A stretch of 64,000 nt of DNA, taken from an uncultured Kiritimatiellota bacterium (GTDB taxonomy: Bacteria; Verrucomicrobiota; Kiritimatiellia; RFP12; UBA1067). Each line of letters starts with the position of its first letter. Position 1 is the first letter of the stretch. The notes beneath the pieces were generated by a model. That model was not told the DNA's origin, made no database searches, and saw only the letters and a list, made by a program, of their open reading frames with translations. Below, in pieces: positions 26,277-35,324 of the stretch. The DNA lies in NCBI GenBank assembly GCA_934635225.1, contig CAKTYZ010000009.1, positions 1-64,000 of the forward strand, in the 5' to 3' direction. Made by a program: the position numbers and the translations under genes.

Positions 26277-26765
26277 ATGGCATTCAATCGTGACAAGCGT
26301 CAGGAGCAGGACGACGCGCTCGACGAGCACACAGTCTTCATCAACCGTTGCGCCAAGACCGTCAAGGGCGGTCGCCGCATGAGCTTCTCCGCCGTCATCG
26401 TCGTCGGTGACAAGGAGGGCAAGGTCGGCGTCGGCTTCGGCAAGGCCAACGAGGTTGCGGACGCCATCCGCAAGGGTGGTGAAGCCGCGCGCAAGGACAT
26501 GCGCAAGGTCGTCATGAAGGGCAAGACCATTCCGCATGACGTCGAAGGCGTCTGTGACGGCGGCCGCGTCATTCTGAAGCCCGCTGAAGAAGGTACGGGT
26601 CTGATTGTCGGTGGCGGCATGCGCCCTGTCCTTGAGGCAGCGGGCATCCGTGACGCCGTGGGCAAGTCGCTCGGCTCGAAGAATCGCCTGAACGTGGTCA
26701 AGGCCACGCTCAATGCGCTCTCCAAGCTTCGTTCGGCTGAGGAAATTGCGGCGATTCGCGCGTAA
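26277..26765 (+). CDS. rpsE: 30S ribosomal protein S5
   Basis: S5 contributes to decoding accuracy and the mRNA channel. The 162-residue product has VFINRCAKTVKGGRRMSFSAVIVVGDKEGKVGVGFGKANEV and the C-terminal SKNRLNVVKATLNALSKLRS. In many bacteria rpmD (L30) follows; here only 17 bases separate rpsE from rplO, so rpmD is absent. Confidence 0.97.
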   Translation: MAFNRDKRQEQDDALDEHTVFINRCAKTVKGGRRMSFSAVIVVGDKEGKVGVGFGKANEVADAIRKGGEAARKDMRKVVMKGKTIPHDVEGVCDGGRVILKPAEEGTGLIVGGGMRPVLEAAGIRDAVGKSLGSKNRLNVVKATLNALSKLRSAEEIAAIRA

Positions 26766-26782
26766 GTGAAAGGAACTTAAAA

Positions 26783-27220
26783 ATGGAATTGCATTCTCTT
26801 ACGAACACTCCGGGCGCACGTCAGCGTCGGAAACGTGTCGGTCGTGGTTGCGGCTCGGGCCTTGGCAAGACGTCTGGCAAGGGCCAGAAGGGTCAGCAGT
26901 CGCGTAAAGGACACAAGCACAAACTCGTGTTTGAAGGCGGTCAGATGCCGCTTGTCCGGCGCCTTCCAAAGCGTGGCTTCAACAACGCGGCGTTTAACGC
27001 GAAGGCCCTTGCGGTCAACCTTTCGGACCTCGAGAAGAAGTTTGAGGCGGGTGCTGAGATTACGGTTGAGACGCTTGCCAAGGCGGGCTTCTCGGACAAC
27101 AAGAAACCGAAAATCAAGATTCTCGGCACGGGCACGCTCACCAAGAAGCTTACGGTGAAGGTCCCCTGCTCGGCGGCCGCGAAGGCCAAGATCGAGGCCG
27201 CTGGCGGCGCAGTCGCCTGA
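26783..27220 (+). CDS. rplO: 50S ribosomal protein L15
   Basis: L15 is a late large-subunit assembly protein. The 145-residue product begins MELHSLTNTPGARQRRKRVGRGCGSGLGKTSGKGQKGQ, with GGQMPLVRRLPKRGFNN and the C-terminal half ending in VKVPCSAAAKAKIEAAGG. It is the last gene of this ribosomal cluster: a terminator follows, and secY, adk and the alpha-operon genes are not here. Confidence 0.97.
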   Translation: MELHSLTNTPGARQRRKRVGRGCGSGLGKTSGKGQKGQQSRKGHKHKLVFEGGQMPLVRRLPKRGFNNAAFNAKALAVNLSDLEKKFEAGAEITVETLAKAGFSDNKKPKIKILGTGTLTKKLTVKVPCSAAAKAKIEAAGGAVA

Positions 27221-27241
27221 CAGGGGCTTTGACAGAGCGAG

Positions 27242-27279
27242 AAAACAAGACCCAGCGGTTGTCCGTTGGGTCTTGTTTT
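27242..27279 (+). terminator. Intrinsic terminator of the ribosomal operon
   Basis: AAAACAAGACCCA with GCGG pairs with CCG(T)TGGGTCTTGTTTT across a short TTGT loop: the left arm covers about 27242-27258 and the right arm about 27263-27279. The stem is long, flanked by A and T tracts, and could work in both directions. It ends the rpsJ-rplO operon. Confidence 0.9.
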
Positions 27280-27325
27280 AATCCCAAGATCGCGGCGGTG
27301 TCGAGGGCAGGGTTCGTTTTCAGGC

Positions 27326-28654
27326 ATGAAATCCTTGAGAAGAAAGTTGATGCGATTGTCGATCCCCATTTTCGTGGAGATCGCGTTCGTGATGCTTGTT
27401 GGGTTTGTCGATCTGTTCATGCTGTCGGGTTGTGGCGATGGACCCGTGGCGGCCGTGGGACTTGGCGGACAGATTCTCATGCTGACGTATCTTGTCTACC
27501 GCTTTGCTTCGGCGGGCGTCGGAATCATCTGCGCACAATATTATGGAGCCGGCCTGCGCAAGCGATTGGTGCAGGCCTTTGGCATTGCCCTTGTCTTCAA
27601 TGCGATACTTGGCCTTGTCGCAAGCGTTTTCATCGCCGTTCAAGCCGAGAGCATCCTTCGCCTGATCGGTTTGCGTGAGGATTTGCTGCCTGAAGGCGTG
27701 GCCTATTTGCGGATTACGGGAGCGCTGTCGATCTTTCAGGCGCTGTCGTTTGCCTTCAGTGCGTCCTTGCGCAGCGTTGATCGCGTGCGTTCGCCCATGG
27801 TCGCCGCCGCTGCCGCGAACGTCGTCAACATCATCGGCAACTATCTGCTCATCTCTGGGCATTGGGGCTGCCCGGCGCTGGGCGTTGCGGGCGCGGCCTG
27901 GTCGACAGGGGCGAGCCAGATCGTCTCCTGCCTGTTGCTGGTTGTCCATCATACGCGAGTCCATATTCGCCGGTTGCCGCTTGCGTGGTTCCGCCCGTTC
28001 CCTTGGCGCGAGTTCGTCAACATCTTCAAGATCGGGTTGCCGTCCATCGGCGAAGAACTTTCCTACAGCCTCTCGCAGGTCGTGACCGTCTACTTCATCA
28101 ACAAGATCTCGACGGACGCGCTCACGACGCGCACATATGTCTGCGGTTGCGCGGCGTTCACCTATCTGTTCGGGCTGAGCCTTATCCAGGGCGGGGACAT
28201 CCTCGTCGGACATCTCATTGGCCGGCGGAACTATGCGGCCGCCTATCTTCTGGGCACGTTCTTTTATCGGCGCAGCATGCTTGTTACGGTTGTCTGCAGC
28301 CTTGTGCTCGCGCTTGTGTCCCCTTGGATTCTTGGACAGTTGACGCACAGCGCGGACATCATTCGCTTGGGCGTGATCATCCTCTGGATCGACTGTGTCC
28401 TGGAAATCGGCCGCATTCGCAACATTTTCGCCTGTGGAACGTTGCGGGCCGCCGGCGATGTCATTTATCCGATGACGGTCGGCGTCGTCTTCCAGTGGTC
28501 CATTGCCGTCGGCGTTTGCTGGCTGTTCGCCTTGCCGTTGGGGTGGGGCCTGATCGGCGCCTGGGTTGCTTTTCTTCTGGACGAGAATATGCGCGGCATC
28601 ATCCTGATGCACCGTTGGCACTCTCGCGGATGGGTCGGCAAGAGCTTTGCGTAG
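27326..28654 (+). CDS. MATE-family multidrug/cation antiporter
   Basis: The protein of 442 residues has about twelve hydrophobic segments in two homologous halves and typical MATE features: SIPIFVEIAFVMLVGFVDLFMLS in the first helix, GVGIICAQYYGAG, and the mid-protein duplication KIGLPSIGEELSYSLSQVVTVYFINK. MATE proteins expel drugs or metabolites in exchange for Na+ or H+. I chose the ATG at 27326 (MKSLRRKLMRLSIP). An in-frame TTG at 27266 falls inside the terminator. No strong ribosome binding site or promoter is apparent. Confidence 0.92.
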   Translation: MKSLRRKLMRLSIPIFVEIAFVMLVGFVDLFMLSGCGDGPVAAVGLGGQILMLTYLVYRFASAGVGIICAQYYGAGLRKRLVQAFGIALVFNAILGLVASVFIAVQAESILRLIGLREDLLPEGVAYLRITGALSIFQALSFAFSASLRSVDRVRSPMVAAAAANVVNIIGNYLLISGHWGCPALGVAGAAWSTGASQIVSCLLLVVHHTRVHIRRLPLAWFRPFPWREFVNIFKIGLPSIGEELSYSLSQVVTVYFINKISTDALTTRTYVCGCAAFTYLFGLSLIQGGDILVGHLIGRRNYAAAYLLGTFFYRRSMLVTVVCSLVLALVSPWILGQLTHSADIIRLGVIILWIDCVLEIGRIRNIFACGTLRAAGDVIYPMTVGVVFQWSIAVGVCWLFALPLGWGLIGAWVAFLLDENMRGIILMHRWHSRGWVGKSFA

Positions 28655-28692
28655 TAGAATACGAGGGCCTGCGGATGCCGAGGACAGGTGAA

Positions 28693-28704
28693 TTTTGGTA
28701 TAAT
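28693..28704 (+). promoter_or_regulatory. Extended -10 promoter of the argH operon
   Basis: TTTTGG then TATAAT at 28699-28704. The ATG of argH is 14 bases after the -10, with GGAG at 28706-28709 between, so the 5' leader is very short. Confidence 0.75.
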
Positions 28705-28717
28705 GGGAGCGCAAGCT

Positions 28718-30100
28718 ATGAAAAAGACGATCACTGACAACACCATCGACGCGGATGTGCTGACTTACACGGTCGGCGAAGACCCTGTTCTCGACCGTGC
28801 GCTGGCAAAGTGGGACTGCATGGGCACGGCGGCGCATGTGACGATGCTCTCCGAGATGAAGGGCTTGAAGAAGCCGATTGTCACGAAGACCGAAGCGGCG
28901 CGCGTTCGCAAGGAACTGGCGCGAATCGTCGAAGCGGTTGCGAGAGGAAAGTTCGTCATTCGCGAAGACGATCAGGATGTCCACATGGCGGTCGAACGCA
29001 TGCTGACCGAGAAACTGGGCGATCTTGGGAAGAAGATTCACACGGGACGGTCGCGCAACGATCAAGTTGCCGTGGACGTGCGCTTGCATATCAAGAGCGA
29101 GATCCTGATGGCGGAAAAGGAGGTTTGCGCGCTGGCGGCGGAACTCTGTTCGTTCGGCTTTGACGCGGGGGCAATTCCGCTTGTCGGGCGTACGCACCTT
29201 CAGCCCGCGATGCCGTCCACCGTTGAGATGTGGGCGACGGGCCATGCCGAGATGATTATCGATCAGCTGGCGAACTTTGAGGCGGCGTATCAGCTTGCCG
29301 ATCTGAATCCGCTTGGCTCGGCTGCAGGTTATGGCGTGCCATTGCCGCTGGATCGCGCGCGTACGACGGAACTTCTTGGTTTCAAGCGGACGCTTCACAA
29401 CTGTTTTGGCGCTTCAATGGCGCGCGGCGAATGCGAGGTGAGCCTCCTGTCGGCTTTGGCGCAGCTCATGTGCGTCCTTTCGCGCCTGGCGGAGGACATG
29501 ATCCTCTTCTCCATGCCCGAATTCGCCTATTTCAGATTGCCGCGCGCCTACTGCACAGGCTCGTCGATTATGCCGCAGAAGTTCAACCCCGACGTGTTGG
29601 AGCTTGTGCGCGGCAAAACGGCGCAGGTGATTGGCTGGCAAACGGCGGCGCTGACGCTTCTGCACGCGATGCCCGGCGGCTACAACCGTGACTTGCAGGA
29701 TGCGAAACTTCTCTACATGAAGGGCTTGGAGACGACGCGTACGACGTTGCGAATCCTGGCGAAGGTTGTCGCAGGGCTGAAGGTCAACGCGGACAACTGC
29801 CGTGAGGCGTTCACGCCGGGAGTCTTCGCAACGGATGTGGCCCTTGCGAAGGTTGCGGCGGGCATGCCGTGGCGTGATGCCTACCATGCCGTACGTGATC
29901 AATTTGCCGCGCTCTATGAAGGCAAGTCCGTAGAAGTCGCGAGCCTCGACCCGGACAAACAGGTCGCCTTAAAGACGCACGAAGGGAGTTGCCTCGGACT
30001 TGACCATGATCTTTACCAGACGCGCATATCGAATGCCGTCGCTTTCGCAAACCAGCGCCTTGCCGCGCTTGAAACCCGCTGCAAGCGACTTTTGAAGTGA
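28718..30100 (+). CDS. argH: Argininosuccinate lyase
   Basis: ArgH cleaves argininosuccinate to arginine and fumarate, the last step of arginine synthesis. The 460-residue product has the fumarase/aspartase-superfamily signature GSSIMPQKFNPD (281-292, catalytic Ser in the flexible loop), TGRSRNDQVAVDVRL, and VGRTHLQPAMPST. The start is ATG 28718 (MKKTITDN); in-frame GTG and ATG codons upstream lie within the promoter. No other arg gene is in the window. Confidence 0.95.
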   Translation: MKKTITDNTIDADVLTYTVGEDPVLDRALAKWDCMGTAAHVTMLSEMKGLKKPIVTKTEAARVRKELARIVEAVARGKFVIREDDQDVHMAVERMLTEKLGDLGKKIHTGRSRNDQVAVDVRLHIKSEILMAEKEVCALAAELCSFGFDAGAIPLVGRTHLQPAMPSTVEMWATGHAEMIIDQLANFEAAYQLADLNPLGSAAGYGVPLPLDRARTTELLGFKRTLHNCFGASMARGECEVSLLSALAQLMCVLSRLAEDMILFSMPEFAYFRLPRAYCTGSSIMPQKFNPDVLELVRGKTAQVIGWQTAALTLLHAMPGGYNRDLQDAKLLYMKGLETTRTTLRILAKVVAGLKVNADNCREAFTPGVFATDVALAKVAAGMPWRDAYHAVRDQFAALYEGKSVEVASLDPDKQVALKTHEGSCLGLDHDLYQTRISNAVAFANQRLAALETRCKRLLK

Positions 30101-30110
30101 GGGCGGCGGC

Positions 30111-30833
30111 GTGATTTGCTGGAAGATCCATCATCGGGCTGAGACGGGCTCGACCAACCTTGATGCGCACACGGGACGGCATGGCGATGTCTTTACGGCA
30201 GACTTCCAGACGGCTGGGCGCGGGCGTTTGGATCACAAGTGGTTGTCTCCGCCGGGCACGAACCTCATGATGAGCGTCGTCCTCTCGGTGGAGGGTCTGA
30301 CGCCGGAGATCGTGGCGACGTTCCCATTGGCAGTTGGGTTGGCTGTTGTTCAGGCGGTGCGAGGGCTTCTCCCGGACATCGCAGCGCATGAGGTTCTCCT
30401 GAAGTGGCCGAATGATGTCCTCATTGGAGGGCGAAAGGTCGCTGGCATCCTCTGTGAACGCCATCTTGACCATGTCATTGTCGGCATTGGAGTTAATGTC
30501 AGGCAGCGCACTTTTGCGCCTGAAATTGAAGGGAAGGCCATCTCGTTAGGGGCCGTGTCCGGCTTTGAGGGGGCGGTTCCCACGGTTCGGGACGCGATTC
30601 TGATGACGTTGGAACGGGTCTACCGGATCTGGCAAACGCAAGGGTTTGATGCGGTTTATCCGAAGGTTCGTGCGATTGATTTGTTGCGGGGACAGACCCT
30701 CGCGGTGCGGCAGACGGATGATGACTCGATGCCCTTGCGAGGACTTTGCGGCGGCATTCAGCGTGACGGCTCGCTGTTGGTCGGCGGAACAAAAGTCTAT
30801 GCTGGCGAGGCGCACGTAGAGGAGATCGGATGA
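30111..30833 (+). CDS. birA: Biotin-[acetyl-CoA-carboxylase] ligase
   Basis: BirA activates biotin with ATP and attaches it to biotin-carrier proteins. The 240-residue product is the short class without the N-terminal DNA-binding domain, so it should not act as a repressor. Motifs: TGSTNLDAH, QTAGRGRLDHKWLSPPGTNL (biotin-binding loop), KWPNDVLIGGRKVAGILCE, and GIGVNV. The GTG start lies 10 bases after argH. The stop overlaps the next gene by four bases. Confidence 0.93.
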   Translation: MICWKIHHRAETGSTNLDAHTGRHGDVFTADFQTAGRGRLDHKWLSPPGTNLMMSVVLSVEGLTPEIVATFPLAVGLAVVQAVRGLLPDIAAHEVLLKWPNDVLIGGRKVAGILCERHLDHVIVGIGVNVRQRTFAPEIEGKAISLGAVSGFEGAVPTVRDAILMTLERVYRIWQTQGFDAVYPKVRAIDLLRGQTLAVRQTDDDSMPLRGLCGGIQRDGSLLVGGTKVYAGEAHVEEIG

Positions 30834-31282
30834 AGGCCTGGGTTCAGCGTGTGACGGAGGCGTCCGTGATGGTCGCGCGTGAGAAAGTCGCGGAGATTGG
30901 ATTGGGCTATCTGATCTTGTTGGGCGTGACGCACAGCGACGGAACGCACGAAGCGGACGAATTGGCGACGCGGATCGTGAACCTGCGGATTTTCGAGGAC
31001 GAAAACGGCAAGATGAACCGCTCGATTGAGGATGTCGATGGCTCGGTCATTGTCGTCTCGCAGTTTACGCTCTATGCCGACACGGCGCATGGGCGGCGAC
31101 CCGGCTTCTCACAGGCGGCGCGCCCCGAACAGGCCGAACCTCTGTATGCACGCGTCGTGGCGAATTTGCGCGCGCGACTCGGCACTTCGCGCGTCGGCAC
31201 GGGACGTTTCGGAGCAGACATGAAGGTGAAGCTTCTGAACGACGGACCCTGCTCGTTTGAACTGAAGGTCGGCGATGAATAA
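30830..31282 (+). CDS. dtd: D-aminoacyl-tRNA deacylase
   Basis: DTD removes D-amino acids and glycine mischarged on tRNA. The 150-residue product has the family motifs VSQFTLYADTAHGRRPGFSQAA and the Gly-Pro motif in LLNDGPCSFEL (often NDGPVT in others). It overlaps birA (ATGA) and ybeY (8 bases). Confidence 0.95.
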   Translation: MKAWVQRVTEASVMVAREKVAEIGLGYLILLGVTHSDGTHEADELATRIVNLRIFEDENGKMNRSIEDVDGSVIVVSQFTLYADTAHGRRPGFSQAARPEQAEPLYARVVANLRARLGTSRVGTGRFGADMKVKLLNDGPCSFELKVGDE

Positions 31283-31739
31283 GCGTTGCCGCATTGAACT
31301 TGCAGGTGTGTTGCCGCGTGCGTTGGGGCTGAGCCGGGCCGACTTGCGGAACGCGTCGGCGTTCTTTGCTGTACGCAGTGCGGCGCGGATTGGGGAGCCC
31401 TTCCGCGCCGTGACGGTGGTGCTTCAGGATGATTCATTCTCCGCCGAGGTTCATCTGGCGATCAATGGCGCGGAAGGAGCGACGGATGTCGTCACACAGC
31501 GTTATGACGCGTTGCCGGGAGAGCCGAGTGGCGTCTATGGGGAACTTTACGTCAACTGCGACCAAGCCGTACGGGCTGCGCCGAGACGCGCGGGCTGGAG
31601 CGCGGCGAAAGAACTTCTGCTTTATGTTGCGCATGGGATGGACCATCTTTCGGGCGCGAATGACATTGAACCGGCGGATTACGCGCGCATGAGAAGACGC
31701 GAACTGGCGTGGCTGAAGGCGTGGAAGGCGCGTGCATGA
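31275..31739 (+). CDS. ybeY: Endoribonuclease YbeY
   Basis: YbeY is a zinc metalloprotein needed for 16S rRNA 3' processing and ribosome quality control. The 154-residue product is divergent. The zinc motif, commonly HGxLHLxGYDH, here reads HGMDHLSGANDI, followed by ADYARMRRREL as in the family. The first two ligand histidines are present, while the third position is changed to Asp. It lies between dtd and mnmA with overlapping ends, a fitting context for an RNA-maturation gene. Confidence 0.82.
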   Translation: MNKRCRIELAGVLPRALGLSRADLRNASAFFAVRSAARIGEPFRAVTVVLQDDSFSAEVHLAINGAEGATDVVTQRYDALPGEPSGVYGELYVNCDQAVRAAPRRAGWSAAKELLLYVAHGMDHLSGANDIEPADYARMRRRELAWLKAWKARA

Positions 31740-32677
31740 AGATTGCCGTAGGTCTTTCGGGAGGCGTTGACTCTGCCGTTTCGGCCCTGCTCTTAAAACG
31801 TCAGGGCCATGAGATCGTTGGCGTGACGATGTCGCTTGGACGGGCTGATGAAGCGCAGACAATCTCTGCCGCGCGTGAGGTTGCAGACCGCATGGGCATT
31901 CCGTTCAAGGTTGCCGATCTTGCGTCCGATTGGTCACAGAGCGTCTTGCGATACATTTCAGACGAGTATCGTGGCGGACGGACGCCAAATCCATGCGTTC
32001 GGTGCAATGAGTTCGTGAAATTCGGACTTTTGCCGCGTTGGGCGTTCGAGTCGCTTGGATGTGACCGTTTCGCGACGGGGCATTATGCGCGATTGCGAGA
32101 GGGGCGGCTCTTTCGTGCGGCAGATCGTGCAAAGGACCAGTCTTATTTTCTCTATCGCGTCGCGCCGGAGATCCGTGCACGGACGATTTTCCCGTTGGGC
32201 GACCTGACGAAGCCCGATGTGCGCACGATCGGACGCGAAGCGGGGTTCGTTGCGGCGGACCGGGCCGACAGTCAGGATTTCTGCGGGGGCGATGTGCAAA
32301 AGATTGTCGGAGCCGTCCCACGCGAAGGCGAGATCGTCCGCGTCTCGGACGGCAAGGTGCTTGGCAAGCATTTGGGCTATTGGAATTACACGATCGGCAA
32401 GCGCAAGGGGCTTGGCATCGGCGGTGGAACGCCGTACTACGTGATTGGGCTGGACGCCGCGCGAAACGAGGTCTTGGTCGGGACACGCGAGGAGGCCGTT
32501 CGTTATGATCTCGTCTTGCGGGATTGCGTGGGCGAGGTCAATCTCTCCTTGCCGGTCAAGGTGCGCAGTGCGGGAGAGCCGCGCTTCCTGAAGGACGGCA
32601 TCGCTGGCCTTGCGCCAGGGCAGTCGGCGGTCTTTTACCGAGACGAAGAAGTTGTTGGCGGGGGAATCATCGTCTGA
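31736..32677 (+). CDS. mnmA: tRNA-specific 2-thiouridylase
   Basis: MnmA puts sulfur on U34 of tRNAs for Lys, Glu and Gln. From the ATG at 31736 the product has 313 residues, against 360-370 in E. coli. The ATP pyrophosphatase motif is SGGVDSAVS. The first catalytic Cys is in GRTPNPCVRCN, the second in DSQDFCGG. TGHYARL, KDQSYFLYRV, FPLGDLTKPDVR and YTIGKRKGLGIGGG are also present. The shorter C-terminal barrel explains most of the length loss. It is the last gene of the argH operon. Confidence 0.94.
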   Translation: MKIAVGLSGGVDSAVSALLLKRQGHEIVGVTMSLGRADEAQTISAAREVADRMGIPFKVADLASDWSQSVLRYISDEYRGGRTPNPCVRCNEFVKFGLLPRWAFESLGCDRFATGHYARLREGRLFRAADRAKDQSYFLYRVAPEIRARTIFPLGDLTKPDVRTIGREAGFVAADRADSQDFCGGDVQKIVGAVPREGEIVRVSDGKVLGKHLGYWNYTIGKRKGLGIGGGTPYYVIGLDAARNEVLVGTREEAVRYDLVLRDCVGEVNLSLPVKVRSAGEPRFLKDGIAGLAPGQSAVFYRDEEVVGGGIIV

Positions 32678-32681
32678 GCGG

Positions 32682-32694
32682 TTTTTGGTATAAT
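32682..32694 (+). promoter_or_regulatory. Extended -10 promoter of the flavodiiron operon
   Basis: TTTTTGG then TATAAT at 32689-32694, followed by ACACAC. The ATG is 36 bases further on, after AAGGAGAG. It is nearly identical to the promoters before rpsJ and gpmI. Confidence 0.82.
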
Positions 32695-32730
32695 ACACAC
32701 TCTTGTTGGATCGGATAAGGAGAGATACGC

Positions 32731-33912
32731 ATGAAGATTAAAGAAGACATCAGGTATGTGGGCGTCAACGACCATCAGGTTGACCTCTTCGAAGGGCAAT
32801 ATCCCGTCCCGAACGGCATGGCCTACAACTCCTATGTCGTCCTTGACGAGAAAGTGACGGTTTTCGACACGGTCGACCAACGCTTCGGGCCGGAGTGGCT
32901 TGCCAATCTCAAGGCCGTCTTGGGCGAGCGCCAGCCCGATTACCTTGTCGTCCAGCACATGGAGCCAGACCATGCCGCGAATATCGAGACATTCATGACG
33001 GCCTATCCGGAGGCGAAAATCGTCTCGTCCGCCAAGGCGTTCGTGATGATGGTTCAGTTCTTCGGCACGGACTGGAAGGCGCGCCAGATCGTCGTGAAGG
33101 AGGGCGACACGTTGACGACGGGCCGTCATGCGTTCGCATTCGTGGCGGCGCCGATGGTCCATTGGCCTGAAGTGATTGTCACCTACGACACGACGGACAA
33201 GGTTCTCTTCTCGGCGGATGGATTTGGCAAGTTCGGCGCAAATGACGTCGTCGATCCCGAGGGCTGGGACTGCGAGGCGCGTCGCTACTACATCGGCATT
33301 GTCGGCAAGTATGGCCCGCAGGTTCTGTCGCTTCTTAAAAAAGCGGGCGGTCTTGACATCCAGATAATCTGTCCGTTGCATGGCCCCGTTCTTGACACGC
33401 CTGAAACGATTGTCCACGCGATCCAGCAGTACACGACATGGGCGAGTTACGCCGTCGAGTCGGAAGGCGTTCTTGTCGCCTACACTTCAGTCTATGGGCA
33501 TACGAAGGCGGCGGTCGAGGAATTCGCTGCGATGCTGAGGTCAAGGGGATGCCCGAAGGTCGTGGTCGCAGACTTGGCGCGAGACGAGATGTTCGAGACG
33601 GTTGAGGACGCGTTTCGCTATGGCAAGATCGTGCTGGCGACGACGACTTACAACGGCGAGATATTCCCGTTCATGCGCACGTTCATCAGCCATCTCACCG
33701 AGCGCAACTTCCAGAACCGGACGGTCGGCTTCATCGAGAACGGCACATGGGCGCCGACGGCGACACGTGTGATGAAGGGACTGCTCGAGAAGTCAAAGAA
33801 CATCACGTTCTGCACGAATGCGGTGCGCATCCTGTCCGCGTTGAATGAACAGTCGAAGGCGGAGTTGAATGCGCTGGCCGATGAGCTCTGCCGTGCGCAA
33901 ATCGAAGTCTGA
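32731..33912 (+). CDS. Flavodiiron protein, FprA-type A flavoprotein
   Basis: These proteins reduce O2 or NO at a non-heme diiron site using electrons passed through FMN, protecting anaerobes. The 393-residue product has a metallo-beta-lactamase-like domain with diiron ligands H76, E78 and D80 in QHMEPDH, a His in PMVHWPE and CPLHGPVL. From about residue 249 comes the flavodoxin domain with FMN-binding TSVYGHTKAA. No C-terminal rubredoxin or flavin-reductase domain is present, so an external partner is needed. Confidence 0.94.
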   Translation: MKIKEDIRYVGVNDHQVDLFEGQYPVPNGMAYNSYVVLDEKVTVFDTVDQRFGPEWLANLKAVLGERQPDYLVVQHMEPDHAANIETFMTAYPEAKIVSSAKAFVMMVQFFGTDWKARQIVVKEGDTLTTGRHAFAFVAAPMVHWPEVIVTYDTTDKVLFSADGFGKFGANDVVDPEGWDCEARRYYIGIVGKYGPQVLSLLKKAGGLDIQIICPLHGPVLDTPETIVHAIQQYTTWASYAVESEGVLVAYTSVYGHTKAAVEEFAAMLRSRGCPKVVVADLARDEMFETVEDAFRYGKIVLATTTYNGEIFPFMRTFISHLTERNFQNRTVGFIENGTWAPTATRVMKGLLEKSKNITFCTNAVRILSALNEQSKAELNALADELCRAQIEV

Positions 33913-33926
33913 AAGGAGATATGGAC

Positions 33927-35324
33927 ATGAAGCAGATTTTTGGAGCCGTATTGGCTCTTGCGGCCGCGACGGCGGGCGCGAGGTCCTTCAACGTGACGGC
34001 GTGGCGCGGCGAGACAGTCGCCGTGCGTGTGCCGGACTTCTGCGAACTTGGGGCCGAAGAGCCGAATGGGCTGACGATTCGACGGGGTGTCTTGAAGAAG
34101 GTCAGTTACGCGCCGCATGCCGACAGTCTGCAACGGCTGGAGGTCTATGACCGCGTCAAATGGACGCACAAGGACGAAGAAGGTCCACGCGTCTTGGAGG
34201 TCATTGTTCCCGCAGACGCAAAGCCAGGAACATATTCTTGTGGCATGATGAACGTGGCGGTCATCGATCGCGTATTGCCGCCGGCGAAAGAATGGAAGTA
34301 TTACCTTGACCTTTGGCAGCATCCATGGGCGGTCGCACGCTTGGCGAAGGTGAAGCCGTTCTCGAAGAGGCACTACGCGGCAATGAAACCGGTCTGGGAG
34401 TTGCTGGCGACGGCGGGGCAGAAGACGATAACCGTCTCTCTTCTTGATCAGCCGTGGGACCATCAGTGCCGCGATGCTTATTATTCGATGGTGGCAGACG
34501 GTGATTTTAGGCTTTTCGACGAATACGTGCAGTTCTGCCTTGATTGCGGCCTTGGCCCGGATATTTCGTGCTACTCGATCTGTCCGTGGACGCTGGGCAA
34601 AACGATTGATTCAGCTGAACTGGAGAAACGCTGGGGGCCGTTCCTCGAAAAGTTTGTCGCGCATGTGAAAGCGAAAGGCTGGTTTGAGCATACGATCATG
34701 GCGATGGACGAGCGTGCGCCGGAAGATGTCGCGAAGGTCGTGCAGTTTGTTCAGAAGCATGCGCCAGGCATGCGCATCTCAATGGCGGGCAACCGCAGCC
34801 CGGGTCACTTCAAGGGCATTACGATTGATTCTTATTCGCAGATTCTCGGGGCGGATTACGTGACGGTCGACTTTATCGCGGAGGCGAAAGTGCGCCGTGA
34901 GAAGGGACTTGTCACGACATTCTACGTCTGCTGCGGGCCGGTCTATCCGAACACGTTCATGTCTTCTGGCCCGGGCGAGGCGTTTTGGCTGGGTGCGGCG
35001 CCCGCGTTCCTCGGGTTGGATGGCTTTTTGCGCTGGGCGTGGAACAGCTGGCCGCAGGCTCCGCAAAAGGATGCGTCCTATGGGGACTGGCTTGCGGGTG
35101 ACACGTTCCTTTGCTATCCGAAGGGGGCGCCATCGTGGCGCTTCCTGGAACTTCGCAATGGCATCATTGCGGCTGAGAAGATGCGCCTTCTGAAGGATCG
35201 CGGGCTCTTTTCGGAGGAGTTCGCCAAGGTCGCCGCGCTTTACAATGTCGCCGAGGCAACGGCAAACAAGAGCAACTTCCTTCAGATTCGCCAACGGACG
35301 TTGGAGCTCGTGAATCGTCCGTGA
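33927..35324 (+). CDS. Exported GH123-like (DUF4091) glycoside hydrolase
   Basis: The 465-residue protein has a signal peptide (MKQIFGAVLALAAATAGA), a beta-rich N-terminal domain and a catalytic-type domain like GH123 / DUF4091. GH123 enzymes remove N-acetylgalactosamine using a neighbouring Asp-Glu pair; here D261-E262 in AMDERAPEDV fits. Later segments FLRWAWNSWP and AGDTFLCYPKG are typical of DUF4091. The ATG at 33927 is chosen because GGAG at 33915-33918 is eight bases upstream, whereas the ATG at 33921 would be only two away. Substrate specificity is unproven. Confidence 0.83.
   Translation: MKQIFGAVLALAAATAGARSFNVTAWRGETVAVRVPDFCELGAEEPNGLTIRRGVLKKVSYAPHADSLQRLEVYDRVKWTHKDEEGPRVLEVIVPADAKPGTYSCGMMNVAVIDRVLPPAKEWKYYLDLWQHPWAVARLAKVKPFSKRHYAAMKPVWELLATAGQKTITVSLLDQPWDHQCRDAYYSMVADGDFRLFDEYVQFCLDCGLGPDISCYSICPWTLGKTIDSAELEKRWGPFLEKFVAHVKAKGWFEHTIMAMDERAPEDVAKVVQFVQKHAPGMRISMAGNRSPGHFKGITIDSYSQILGADYVTVDFIAEAKVRREKGLVTTFYVCCGPVYPNTFMSSGPGEAFWLGAAPAFLGLDGFLRWAWNSWPQAPQKDASYGDWLAGDTFLCYPKGAPSWRFLELRNGIIAAEKMRLLKDRGLFSEEFAKVAALYNVAEATANKSNFLQIRQRTLELVNRP

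Noticed and set aside
28688..28717. Earlier GTG/ATG starts for argH
   Set aside because: They lie within the -10 box or before the predicted transcript start; ATG 28718 gives the family N-terminus.
27320..29398. A 692-codon open frame on the minus strand across the MATE and argH genes
   Set aside because: It is antisense to two clear genes, very rich in Arg/Gln/Asp without motif content, and explained by codon bias.
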